Part shown: piece after piece, positions 43,582-53,400 of the stretch
Layout of the letters: each line of letters opens with the position of its first letter
Position numbering within the stretch: the first letter of the stretch is position 1
NCBI GenBank assembly: GCA_029561145.1
Contig: JAKQJM010000047.1
Location: 49,128 to 113,127 of the forward strand
Origin: Pseudomonadota bacterium
Lineage (GTDB): Bacteria; Pseudomonadota; Gammaproteobacteria; Xanthomonadales; Rhodanobacteraceae
Direction of reading: 5' to 3'
Length of the DNA stretch: 64,000 nt
Program-made: the position numbers and the translations under genes
Notes under the pieces: generated by a model
The model's database searches: none
Told to the model about the DNA's origin: nothing
Seen by the model: the letters and a program-made list of their open reading frames with translations, nothing else

Positions 43582-45870
43582 ATGGCTGTTGTCCCTCCCG
43601 TCCAGCGCCCGGTCATCGCGGCCCGTCATCGCGGCCTCAACCGCGCCGAAATCTGCGACCAGAACTTCATCGAGTACGTGCGCGACTGGGGTGGTCCGGT
43701 CCGTGCCGCGCCGGCAGGGGACGAGGCCGTCCTGCCCGGCAGCGCGTGCACGGCGGCAGCCTTCCTCGACCTGTTCGAATCGCAACTGATCTCGCGCCAC
43801 CTCGATCTGATGGCCCGCGTGCTGCGCGTGCGCAACAAGGTTTTCTACACGATCGGATCGAGCGGCCACGAAGGCAATGCGATGGTCGCGCGGCTGACCC
43901 GCCACACTGATCCGGCCTTCCTGCACTATCGCTCGGGCGCCTTCATGGCCGAGCGTTTCCGCAAGCTGCCAGGCATGGATCCGATCATGGATTCGGCCTT
44001 GTCGTTTGCCGCGAGCAAGGATGATCCTGCCTCGGGTGGTCGACACAAGGTGTGGGGTTCGAAACCGCTGTGGGTGTTGCCGCAGACCTCGACGATCGCC
44101 TCGCACCTGCCGAAGGCGCTCGGCACGGCGCTCGCCATCGAGCAGGCCCCGCGCATCGGGCACACGTTGCCGATCCCGGCGGATTCGATTGCGATCTGCT
44201 CGTTCGGCGACGCCTCGTCGAACCACGCGACCGCGCAGACCGCGTTCAACGCGGCGGGCTGGACGTCCTACCAGAAGCTGCCGGCCCCGGTCCTGTTCGT
44301 CTGCGAGGACAATGGCATTGGCATCTCGGTGAAGACGCCGGGCGGATGGATCGAGCGCAATTTCAGCGAACGCCGCGATCTCGATTATTTCTATGCCGAC
44401 GGGCTCGATCTCGCATCGGGTTATGCCGACGTCGAACGCGCCGTCGCGCATTGCCGGCAAACCCGGCGGCCGACCTTCCTGCACCTGCGCACGACCCGCA
44501 TCATGGGCCACGCCGGTACCGATTTCGAGATCGAATGGCGCAGTGTCGAGGAACTGGTCAAGGTCGAGGCGGGCGATCCGCTGCTGCGGTCGGCCGCAAT
44601 CGCGCTGGAATCCGGCCTGTTCGGCAAGGACGAATTGCTTGCCCGATACGAAGCGGTCCGCGCGCGCTGCTTTGCGGCAGCTGACGAGGCCGATCGGCGA
44701 CCCAAGCTCGAAGCGCTGGCCGAGATCGTCGCGCCGCTGGCTCCGTATTCACCGGAAAAGGTCAAGGCGGAGGCCGAGCGCAACGACTATGCCGATAAGC
44801 GCCTGGGGATCTTCGGCGGCGAGCAGAAGCTGCCGGAAAACCTGCCGCCCCGACATCTGGCGATCCAGATCAACCAGGCCCTGCACGACCTGTTCTGCAA
44901 GTATCCGGAAACCCTCATTTTCGGCGAGGATGTCGCGCAGAAAGGTGGCGTGTACACGGTGACCAAGGGCCTGCACAAGGCATTCGGCAACAAGCGCGTG
45001 TTCAACACCCTGCTCGACGAGACCATCATCCTTGGTCTTGCCCAGGGCTACGCCAACATGGGCATGTTGCCGATCCCGGAAATCCAGTACCTCGCCTATT
45101 TCCACAACGCCTGCGACCAGATCCGCGGCGAAGCGGCATCGCTGCAATTCTTCTCGAACGACCAGTACCGCAATCCGATGGTCGTGCGCATCGCCGGACT
45201 CGGCTACCAGAAGGGCTTTGGCGGTCATTTCCACAACGACAATTCGATGACCGCCCTGCGCGACATCCCCGGACTGGTCGTCGGTTGCGCGAGTCGCGGT
45301 GACGATGCGGCGACCATGCTGCGCACGCTGGCTGCACTGGCAAGAGTGGATGGCCGCGTCAGCGTGTTTCTCGAGCCGATCGCTCTGTACATGACCAAGG
45401 ACCTGCACGAGGCGGGTGACAGCGAGTGGTTGTTCCCGTACCCGGCACCGGACCAGGCGATGCCGCTCGGCGAGGGACGCATCTATGCGGCCGACGCCCG
45501 CGATCTCGTCATCTTCACCTATGGCAACGGCGTACCGATGAGCCTTCGCGCTGCCCGCGCGATCGAGGCACGACATGGCTGGAAAGTTCGCGTGGTCGAT
45601 CTTCGCTGGCTGGTCCCGCTCAACGAGACCTTCATTGCCGAACAGGCGCGCGATGCGCGGCGCATCCTTGTCGTCGACGAGGGACGCCATTCGGCCGGTG
45701 TCGGCGAGGGCATCATCACGGCGATCGTCGAGGCCGGGCTCGGTTCTGTCCCGCTCCAGCGGGTCGTCGGAGCCGATACCTACACGCCGCTCGCCGGCGC
45801 CGCCCTGGCCGTGTTGCCGGGTGACGCCGATATCGTTGCCGCGGCCGGAAATCTGGAGCCGTCTCACTGA
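43582..45870 (+). CDS. Branched-chain 2-oxo acid dehydrogenase E1, fused alpha and beta subunits
   Basis: A 762-residue thiamine-diphosphate enzyme in which the E1 alpha part (about 60-400) and E1 beta part (about 425-755) are on one chain; most bacteria use two genes. The alpha half has the ThDP motif G-D-A-S-S-N-H...N-G-I-G-I. The beta half has IFGEDVAQKGGVYTVTKGL, PIPEIQYLAYFHNACDQI and YGNGVPMSLRAARAIE. It decarboxylates the 2-oxo acids from Val, Leu and Ile and acylates the E2 lipoyl group; E2 and E3 genes are not in the window. The start ATG 43582 lies in a good context. Fused E1 is common in this bacterial group. Confidence 0.9.
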   Translation: MAVVPPVQRPVIAARHRGLNRAEICDQNFIEYVRDWGGPVRAAPAGDEAVLPGSACTAAAFLDLFESQLISRHLDLMARVLRVRNKVFYTIGSSGHEGNAMVARLTRHTDPAFLHYRSGAFMAERFRKLPGMDPIMDSALSFAASKDDPASGGRHKVWGSKPLWVLPQTSTIASHLPKALGTALAIEQAPRIGHTLPIPADSIAICSFGDASSNHATAQTAFNAAGWTSYQKLPAPVLFVCEDNGIGISVKTPGGWIERNFSERRDLDYFYADGLDLASGYADVERAVAHCRQTRRPTFLHLRTTRIMGHAGTDFEIEWRSVEELVKVEAGDPLLRSAAIALESGLFGKDELLARYEAVRARCFAAADEADRRPKLEALAEIVAPLAPYSPEKVKAEAERNDYADKRLGIFGGEQKLPENLPPRHLAIQINQALHDLFCKYPETLIFGEDVAQKGGVYTVTKGLHKAFGNKRVFNTLLDETIILGLAQGYANMGMLPIPEIQYLAYFHNACDQIRGEAASLQFFSNDQYRNPMVVRIAGLGYQKGFGGHFHNDNSMTALRDIPGLVVGCASRGDDAATMLRTLAALARVDGRVSVFLEPIALYMTKDLHEAGDSEWLFPYPAPDQAMPLGEGRIYAADARDLVIFTYGNGVPMSLRAARAIEARHGWKVRVVDLRWLVPLNETFIAEQARDARRILVVDEGRHSAGVGEGIITAIVEAGLGSVPLQRVVGADTYTPLAGAALAVLPGDADIVAAAGNLEPSH

Positions 45871-45890
45871 ATGTCCTATCATCCGACGCA

Positions 45891-46784
45891 ATGAGCGCAA
45901 GTTCCTCGCTGACAATCCTGTTTGCCGATGTGTCGGGCAGTACCAAACTGTTCGAGACACGCGGCAATATCGAGGCGCGTGGGATCATCGCCGCGGTGCT
46001 GGACGCCTTGCATGAAGTCGCGCGACGGCATGGAGGTCGCCTGGTCAAGACCATCGGTGATGAGATCATGTGCACTTTTCCCGGTGCGATACAGGGTCTG
46101 CTCGCCTCGACCGACATGCAGCGACGCATCAAGTCGGATCTTGCCTTCGTCCAGGACAACATCGGAATCCGCGTCGGCCTGCATCACGGCGAGGCGCTGG
46201 TCGAGGAAAGCGATATCTTCGGCGATGCGGTGAATGTCGCCGCGCGCATGGCGGCGCTGGCCAAGCGTGACCAGATCGTTGCCACGGCGAGTACGGCACT
46301 CAATATCACCAATGCGGCCGGGGTGCGCGTGCGTTCGGTCGGTACGGCCAGGGTTGCCGGCAAGCTTCTGCCGATCGAGATCGTCGATGTCATGTGGCAG
46401 GAGGACGTTTCGCACGTCACGACCGTGCAGCGCATCGTCCAGTTCAGCCAGAACCAGCGTGTCGTGCTGACCCTGCGTCACCTCGATCGCGAGTTCCAGA
46501 TCGATGAGCTGTCCGATCCGTTCACACTGGGTCGCGAGGAAGGGCATAGCCTGACCATCGAGTCGGACTGGGTATCACGCGACCACGCGATGATCGAATG
46601 GAAGAAAGGGCACTTCATCCTTTCCGATCGTTCGACCAACGGCACCTGGGTCAAGATCGGCACCGAGGAATTGCTGGTCCATCGTGACGCCTTCCACCTG
46701 CGTCGCTCCGGAACGATCAGCCTCGGCCAGGCCCATGCTGCCGAGAACAGTCAATTGCTCCATTTCGAGTGCGGCAGCGTCTGA
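45891..46784 (+). CDS. Class III adenylate cyclase with C-terminal FHA domain
   Basis: A 297-residue soluble protein. Residues ~8-165 are a class III cyclase domain with both metal-binding aspartates (F-A-D-V-S-G-S-T and I-G-D-E-I), a lysine in L-V-K-T-I-G-D-E and aspartate in I-F-G-D-A-V-N-V-A-A-R that specify ATP, and the N/R transition-state pair of N-V-A-A-R. Residues ~205-290 are a forkhead-associated domain (F-T-L-G-R, SRDHA, DRSTNGTWV), which binds phosphothreonine. The order cyclase-FHA suggests cAMP synthesis controlled by a Ser/Thr kinase. No kinase or cAMP receptor lies near. Start ATG at 45891, 20 bases after the branched-chain E1 gene. Confidence 0.88.
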   Translation: MSASSSLTILFADVSGSTKLFETRGNIEARGIIAAVLDALHEVARRHGGRLVKTIGDEIMCTFPGAIQGLLASTDMQRRIKSDLAFVQDNIGIRVGLHHGEALVEESDIFGDAVNVAARMAALAKRDQIVATASTALNITNAAGVRVRSVGTARVAGKLLPIEIVDVMWQEDVSHVTTVQRIVQFSQNQRVVLTLRHLDREFQIDELSDPFTLGREEGHSLTIESDWVSRDHAMIEWKKGHFILSDRSTNGTWVKIGTEELLVHRDAFHLRRSGTISLGQAHAAENSQLLHFECGSV

Positions 46785-46832
46785 AGGCAGCTGTTCCCGC
46801 GCACGAGCCCGTTCACGGGCGGCAGCGCGGGG

Positions 46833-48254
46833 TTAACCCGGAGCGTCAAATCCGTTCTTGAAGATCGCGTCATAGCCGGCGGGCGGCAAGTCCGTGCCCT
46901 GGAATATCCCGAGCGGCGTGTAGCCCGAATAGCCGGGGAACACGTAGTAGATGTTCGGATTCGCCATGCGCCGGATCAGCGCTTCCGAAACGATGCGCCG
47001 ATAGTCCGTGGTCACCGCGACATCGGTACCTTGATAGAGCTGCGCGTTGGCAAGTCCCGGGAAGCTGCCATAGACTTGGCCGCCATTGACCGATGCGCCC
47101 AGCGCCATCATCACGTTGCCGTAGCCGTGGTCGGTGCCGCCGTCGGAGTTTTCCTGGACGCGACGACCGAATTCGCTGACCACGATCACGCTGGTCCTCG
47201 ACATCAGGTTGCCCGCCGCGCTGTTCGCAAGGTCCGTGTAGAACGCGCTCAATCCCTGCGAGAGGCTCTCGACCTGGTTGCCGAAATAGTCGTAGGAATT
47301 GGTCGGATTGCCCTGGCCGACGTGGGTGTCCCAGCCGCCGAGGTCGATCGTGGCGACGCGCAGGCCGAGGTTGCTCTTGATCAGCTGCGCGACATTGCGC
47401 AACTGGTCGCCGAAACCGCTGTTGTAGGCGAGGCTGTAGTTGGCGCCGCCGGTAGGCTGATAGCCGCCGGGGTTGCTGGTTGCGTTGTACGCGCCGAAGT
47501 TGATCGGGCGCAGCAGGTCGAGCGAAGCCAGTGTCTCGACCCCGGCACTCTCGAGCTGGGTCGCATTGCTGTTCCACAACGCATGCATGCGCGATACGGC
47601 GCCGACCAGACCATGGCTCGAATCGTCCTCGCTCCAGGACCAGTGGAATCCATCGATGCGAAAATCCGACGCGCTGTTCATCGTGATCGCATCGGACGAA
47701 CCGAGCAGGCTGCTCGCAGTGATGTTGCCGAGGGAAGTGGCGGGTAGCGGCACGACGGCCGGCAGTCCGCCACTGGCGAGGTGGCGCGTCAACCAGCCGA
47801 TATTCGTGCCGGTTCCTCCGCCAAAGCCGAATTCGAGATTTGCCTGGGCATCGAAATGGCTGCGGATGACCGGGGTGGGCTGGCTCTGCCCGGCTCCGAC
47901 GATGAAGGCGAGGCGATTCTGGTTGAACAGCGTGCGCAATCCGCTCGCACGCGGATGCAAGGCCCAGCTCGTGCCGTTCAGGGTGAGTGCGGCGCCGGTT
48001 CCTGACGTCGGGATCCGCGTATCGCTGCGTGCAGCCTCGTAATCCGCACGATACGGGCTGGCGGCGCCTGGCGGCAGCAGGCTGAGTCCGTCCATCGCAC
48101 CACGCAGGAACACGACCACGAGGGTGTCATTGCTTGCGGACGTCGGCACGATGTCGGGCGGGGCGAAGTAGGCAAGGGCGCGACTGCTCGTGCCACCCGC
48201 GATGGCTGCGACGCCGCAGCCCTTGAGGAAATCGCGTCGATCGATAGCGGTCAT
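46833..48254 (-). CDS. DUF1501 family exported protein (Tat signal, GFD tail)
   Basis: A 473-residue protein of the DUF1501 family, distantly related to the alkaline phosphatase/sulfatase superfamily; no activity is established. The N-terminus has a twin-arginine signal (I-D-R-R-D-F-L-K-G, hydrophobic 12-22). Conserved blocks are LVVVFLRGAMDGLSLLPP, ATIDLGGWDTH and TSVIVVSEFGRRVQENSDGGTDHGYGN, with His/Asp residues that might bind metal. The C-terminus is A-I-F-K-N-G-F-D-A-P-G, close to the end of the subtilase encoded at 36190-37695. The start ATG 48254 opens the Tat signal. It follows the DUF1800 gene by 11 bases; the two families commonly travel together. Confidence 0.88.
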   Translation of the reverse strand: MTAIDRRDFLKGCGVAAIAGGTSSRALAYFAPPDIVPTSASNDTLVVVFLRGAMDGLSLLPPGAASPYRADYEAARSDTRIPTSGTGAALTLNGTSWALHPRASGLRTLFNQNRLAFIVGAGQSQPTPVIRSHFDAQANLEFGFGGGTGTNIGWLTRHLASGGLPAVVPLPATSLGNITASSLLGSSDAITMNSASDFRIDGFHWSWSEDDSSHGLVGAVSRMHALWNSNATQLESAGVETLASLDLLRPINFGAYNATSNPGGYQPTGGANYSLAYNSGFGDQLRNVAQLIKSNLGLRVATIDLGGWDTHVGQGNPTNSYDYFGNQVESLSQGLSAFYTDLANSAAGNLMSRTSVIVVSEFGRRVQENSDGGTDHGYGNVMMALGASVNGGQVYGSFPGLANAQLYQGTDVAVTTDYRRIVSEALIRRMANPNIYYVFPGYSGYTPLGIFQGTDLPPAGYDAIFKNGFDAPG

Positions 48255-48265
48255 CTCGGTGCTCC

Positions 48266-50113
48266 TCAGCGACGCAGGAATTCGGGGCTGCACAGGATCA
48301 GGCCAATCGCCGTGCGCAGCCGGGCGATCGTGTAGTGCTGCGAAAGGTTGTTCAGATTCCAGGTGCCGGTATGCGCGGGATGGCCATTGTCGGTGCCATC
48401 CGCAACCAGATCGAGCACGGCCGTCGCGGCCACGTTCTGGCGCAGGAAGTCGACCGCAACCGTGTAGACCGGCTCGGGTCGATAGCCGAGGATGCGGTCG
48501 CACCAGTAACCAATGAGGTTCGCCGCCGTGCGCTGGTTCGCCGCGAATGCACCGAGGGTCTGCGCCTGGACATCGATCAGGAACGGGTTGGCGTTGTTGT
48601 AGCTTTCGGTCTGGTGCATTTCGAGCAGCCGCGGCAGCATCTTCAGGGTCATGCCGAGGGTGCCCGTGCTCGACCATGCAATGGGGTCGTCCGGGTAGCC
48701 GTTCGGTGCCGGCCAGTAGAACAGCTTGTGGCCGGCGGATTGCAACCGGCCCATGAACTCCTCGGTCGGCGTATAGATGGCCGAGTAGTCGGGCTTCGGA
48801 GTGAAATCCGCGCCGGTGCCGCGCAGCGCGCTGATCGCGCTCAACGCCGGTCGCTTCATGCCGGCGCCCCAGCCCGTCTTGAACTCGCTTGACTGCAGGA
48901 TGACCTGCAGGACCTGGGCAATCTGGTTGCTGGCCTGCCAGGCCTGGTTGAACACCGTTGTCGCACTGTCGATCAATGCGGTGGACGGATTCGCGCCGAC
49001 GAAGCGGCGGCAGATCTTGGTGACGACGTGCCTCGCGGTACGCGGATGCCGCGCCAGCATGTCGAACAGCGTGGTGCCGTCGACCTGGCCCTGCGAGGCC
49101 GGGAAATAGCGGGCGAGGATCCGCTTGACGCCCTGGTCGTGCATGCTCGAGTCGTACGCGAACTGCCCGAGCGGAACGCCGTTGACCGCCGTGTACGGCC
49201 AGTTGGCGCCCGAGATCGTCCAGCCGGTCAGCGCCCGGGCGGCTTCATAGATGTCGTCGTCGACATACTTGAGGCGTTCCTCTTCGCCGTCCGGCGCGGT
49301 GTAGTGGCCGAGCAGGGTCATGTTGGCGAAGCTGTCGGGGTTCTGCACGATGCCGCCGTAGTTCTCGGCACCCATCGTGTGCAGTTCGAACAGCTCGCGC
49401 GCGTAGTTCTCGTTCGGATGCGAGGCGTCGCTCGAATACAGGTCGAGCATGTACATCATCGAGGCCGACTCGCCGACCGCCTGCAGCATCGTGCGGAAAT
49501 TGCCGAACACGTGGGGGCGGATCGCGAGGCGATCGAAGGCGGGGAACATCGGACCGCCGTCGTAGTCCCAGCCGAACACGCTGAAATGGTCGTGCCAGAA
49601 ATCGACCATTACCTCGAACAACTGGCGTGCGCTGTAGGTCTGCCGGATGACCGTCATGCTTTCGGTTTCGGCGATCGGCTTCATGCGCAGCGGATAGTCG
49701 TTGGTCACCGCATGGTGGTCACTCCAGAGCTGGTTCGGGCTCTTGTTCAGGGTGACAAAACCGGCGCTCGCCACGCGTGCGTCGCAGGCGCTGTCGTTGA
49801 TGTTGGCCGGATTGAGCTGGGTGTTGACCCAGGCTGTCCAGCGCGCGTCGTCGCTGGCACCGAGCGCATTGAACGCGACATGCTCGGGAATCGAGTAGCC
49901 GAACGTGCAGCGCGTCAGCCAGCGCACCGGCGCGGGCGGAAAGCTCAGGGCGGCGGGACTTTGCGGCAGATCCTTGTCACGCAGGCCATCGCGGCCGGGT
50001 CGTCGCAACGCAAGGCCTGGATCGATCTCGTCGACACCTGCGCTGCTGAAGAGTGCACTCAACAGGCGTCGGCGCGAGGCGATGAAGGCGGCGCTGACAG
50101 GGGCTGCGGCCAT
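48266..50113 (-). CDS. DUF1800 family exported protein
   Basis: A 615-residue protein of the DUF1800 family. An R-R-R-L-L near residues 14-18 followed by a hydrophobic stretch resembles a Tat or Sec signal. Family blocks visible are RWLTRCTFGYSIPE, MVDFWHDHFSVFGWDYDGG, the N-E-N-Y-A-R-E-L-F-E-L-H-T-M-G signature and YWPAPNGYPDD. The function is unknown. The ATG at 50113 is the most plausible start because upstream residues lack family resemblance. It is the first gene of a two-gene unit with DUF1501 downstream, and lies next to a secreted nuclease gene on the same strand. Confidence 0.86.
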   Translation of the reverse strand: MAAAPVSAAFIASRRRLLSALFSSAGVDEIDPGLALRRPGRDGLRDKDLPQSPAALSFPPAPVRWLTRCTFGYSIPEHVAFNALGASDDARWTAWVNTQLNPANINDSACDARVASAGFVTLNKSPNQLWSDHHAVTNDYPLRMKPIAETESMTVIRQTYSARQLFEVMVDFWHDHFSVFGWDYDGGPMFPAFDRLAIRPHVFGNFRTMLQAVGESASMMYMLDLYSSDASHPNENYARELFELHTMGAENYGGIVQNPDSFANMTLLGHYTAPDGEEERLKYVDDDIYEAARALTGWTISGANWPYTAVNGVPLGQFAYDSSMHDQGVKRILARYFPASQGQVDGTTLFDMLARHPRTARHVVTKICRRFVGANPSTALIDSATTVFNQAWQASNQIAQVLQVILQSSEFKTGWGAGMKRPALSAISALRGTGADFTPKPDYSAIYTPTEEFMGRLQSAGHKLFYWPAPNGYPDDPIAWSSTGTLGMTLKMLPRLLEMHQTESYNNANPFLIDVQAQTLGAFAANQRTAANLIGYWCDRILGYRPEPVYTVAVDFLRQNVAATAVLDLVADGTDNGHPAHTGTWNLNNLSQHYTIARLRTAIGLILCSPEFLRR

Positions 50114-50447
50114 GACTCTGACTCCGATAGAGGGCGTGATTTCACCGTAGGACAAACGGGCGCCCGCGGGCGTGCCCGGTGAGCGGGAGACATTACAGCA
50201 GCCGGCCAGGATCCCTGCTGTGACCGGAATCCCGGGATGCCGGCCTGGATCAGCTCGAGTCGAGGTGGATTGCGCCATGTGACGCGCCGTCGAGGACGCC
50301 ACGGAGACGTCCATGCGGGTCGTTCCGGCCGCATGGGGCCGGAGCCGGGATGCCTGGGCTCGGCTCAGGCGGATCGCGCTGTGGTCGAGCGTTTGATGCG
50401 CAGCGGGGGTGCCGGAACGGCGACACCCCGCTGCCATGGTCCGCCGG
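50114..50447. other. Intergenic region between the nuclease and DUF1800 genes
   Basis: 334 bases without a gene on either strand that I can support. The right part is the 3' end of the nuclease transcript with a hairpin (50400-50434); the left part must contain the promoter of the DUF1800-DUF1501 unit. No clear promoter consensus is recognised. Confidence 0.4.
50400..50434 (-). terminator. Hairpin downstream of the secreted nuclease gene
   Basis: GCAGCGGGG (50400-50408) pairs with CCCCGCTGC (50426-50434), a 9-bp stem whose loop can add three more pairs. It begins 14 bases after the nuclease stop on the minus strand. There is no U-run, so it may be rho-assisted or only stabilise the 3' end. 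Confidence 0.45.
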
Positions 50448-53400
50448 TCAGTCGACCTCGAAGGATTGCAGCATCACCGGCGTCGACGTGGTCGCCGTGG
50501 CCGATTCGTTGCCCGGAGCCGGGTCGGCTGTTGCCGAGCTGACGATCGCAGTATCGACGATCATCGTGGGTGGTGCCGCTGCATCGACGGTCACGACGAG
50601 GTTGAACACCGCAGGGCCGCCCGTGAAGCTCGCCCTCGTGCAAGTGACCGTTCCGGTCGCGCCGACCGCCGGTGTCGTGCACGACCAGCCGCCCGGGGAT
50701 GCCAGCGAGGTGAACGTCGTGTTGGCCGGGATCACATTGCTCATCGACACGCTTGCGGCAGCGCTCGGGCCGTTGTTGTCCAGCGTGATCGTGTAGGTGA
50801 TCGGCTGCCCGTTGATGACGTTGGCCGGCGATCCCGAATTGCTGATCACGAGATCGGCCGAGGCCGCCACGGCCGTCGTCGCGGTGGCGGAGTTGTTGCC
50901 CGGCGTGCCGTCGCCGTTGCTCGATGCGATCGTCGCCGTATTGCTCAATACGCTGCCTGCTGCCACGGCTGGATCCACCGCGACGGTCAGCGTCGACACG
51001 TTGCTGCCGACCGCGAAGCTCGGGTTGCTGCAAGTCACGGTCCCGCCTGCGCCGACCGCGGGTGTCGTGCAGGACCAGCCCGCTGTTGGTGGCAGCGAGA
51101 CAAAGCTCGTACCGGCAGGCAGCGTATCGGTCCACGAAGCGGTCGCGGCGTTGTCCGGGCCGTTGTTGGTCGCGGTGATCGTGTAGACCAGGTTGTTGCC
51201 GGCGGTCACCGGATCTGGTGCATCGGTCTTCGTGATGGCGAGATCGGAAATCGGGAACAGGCCGACCAGCACCGGATCATGATCGGATGCGCGATACGGC
51301 GAGGCAGGCTGGAACACGACGCGCGGCGGCACCAGCGCCGAACCATCGGGCTTCTCCTCGAATGTCGATTCGCCGACGTCCTTGGTTTCGTCGCTGTAGT
51401 CGAGCAGTGATGCTTCGTCGGCATTGATGTGCCACGCGCTCGCGCCCGTGACCTGGCCGGCGAGCGACGTCGAGGCGAACGCGTAATCGAGGTGGCCGAG
51501 TTCGCCGCCGAATACATAGGAATACGCGCTGCTGCCACCGAAGACGGCTTCGAGATCACTGTATCCGCCCGCCATGATCGTGGTGATCGGCGTCTCCATC
51601 GCGTAGGCGTTGAAGTCGCCGAGCAGGAGCACGTCGGGATCACCGGCCGCAGGCAATACCGTGCCGTTGATCCAGGTCAGCAGGCGGCTGGCTTGCGCGG
51701 TACGCTGCGCGGCGAAACAGCTCTGGCCGTCGCCGCTGTCGACGTCGGCGCCGGTGGCGCCACCGCAGCCCTTCGACTTGAGGTGGTTGGCGATGACGGT
51801 GAAGCGCTGGCCGAAGGCGGGATTGGCGGCATCGACCACATCGAAGACCTGGGCGGTTGGCGGTCGGCTATGGATCGCGTTGAGATCGACCAGCGGCGAG
51901 CCGACTGGCGAGACGACCCCGGTGCGATAGATCAATTGGACCCTGATCGCATCGGTGCCGAGGGTTCCACCGGTATTGGCGAACGCATACGGATGCGCGC
52001 CGCCGCAGCGCGTGTTGATCGCTCCAAGCAGGTCGGTGATGCTTGCGCTCGGCGTCGTGTTCTCGAGTTCCATGAGTCCCATGGCATCGGGATTCATCGT
52101 GCATACGACGATGGACAGGCGCTCGCGCTGGCGATTGAGCTCGGTCACGCTGTCGGCGCCACGGCAGTCGAGCGTTCCGGAAGGTCCGCAGGGCCCGCTG
52201 TTGTTGCTGGCAGTCGTGTCAATGGTCGTGAAGTAGTTCAACAGGTTGGCGCCCGCGACACGTATCGCGCCTCCCACTGCTGGCGGGGAGGCGGGACGTG
52301 GATTCGCCACCGTGAATGTCGCCGGGTTCGCCTGGGTGGGACGAATCCGCCAACTGGCCACTGATCCGCCCGGATTGGAGTAGTCGAGAACGCCGGTCAG
52401 GCCATTCACGACGTCCCCGCCGCGGAAGAAATCCGTTCCCTGGAAAGGCACCGAGAAGCCGCCGTTGGCGCGCGGGTGGAAGATGCTCTGGAAGCCATCG
52501 GCCGACGTCAGATAGGATTCCTGCACATTGTTCTCGTCATCGAGCAACACGCGGCGGCGCGCGACGTTGTCGAGATGCGCCGTGTTTCCGGCCACACTGG
52601 GTGCCGTCGTCTCGGTGAAGGTGGTCGGGCGGCCTCCTTCGGAAAGGACGACCTGGCCGTAGCGACCCAACTCGAAGTAATCGGCGACAGACAGCGTATC
52701 GACAAACGTGACCCGCATGCCTTCGCGTGATTCGTAGTAGGTGTCGAGGTCACCGACGACGGGCAGGTCGATCGGCGCCGGCGTCACTTCGGCAAGGTGG
52801 TTGCCTGCATCGGTCACGACGACCGATCCGGCCGTGCTGGCGGTGATTTCGGTGAGGCCGGCGAACTCGGAGACGGTTCCGCTCGCGCGGACGCGCTGGC
52901 CCTCGGCGACAGCCGTCGGGCAAGTGTTGCAGAAGACGAACAGGCCCTCCGACGTGGCCGGGTCGGCATCGGCGTCGGCGTCCTCTTCCTGGAGGAAGAA
53001 ACCGCTCAATCGATTGGCGCCCTGGTAAGCACCGACGACGACGCCCTCGACGCTCACGCTGCTGCCCGGGATCGGCGTCGATGCGCCATTGCCCTGCACG
53101 TCGTGGATGAAGTTGAGGTCGTCGTTGACGATCGTGCCGAGGCCCTGGCCGTCGGTCGTGATCGCGTTGGTGACATTGCTGATGTTGACGAAGAAGGTCT
53201 CGCCCGGCTCCGGCGTCGCATCACCGTTCACGAGCACGCTGAATGAATAGGTACTGCTGCCTGCGGGAATGGTTTGCCCGGTCAGCGAGTTCGCCGTGTA
53301 GTCGCCCGGTGCGACAGCCGTGCCGTTGGCCGTGGCAATGTCGAAAGTCACGCCGCCAGCGGGAGCTGGGGCGGAAAGGCTGACCGTGAACGTGAAGTTC

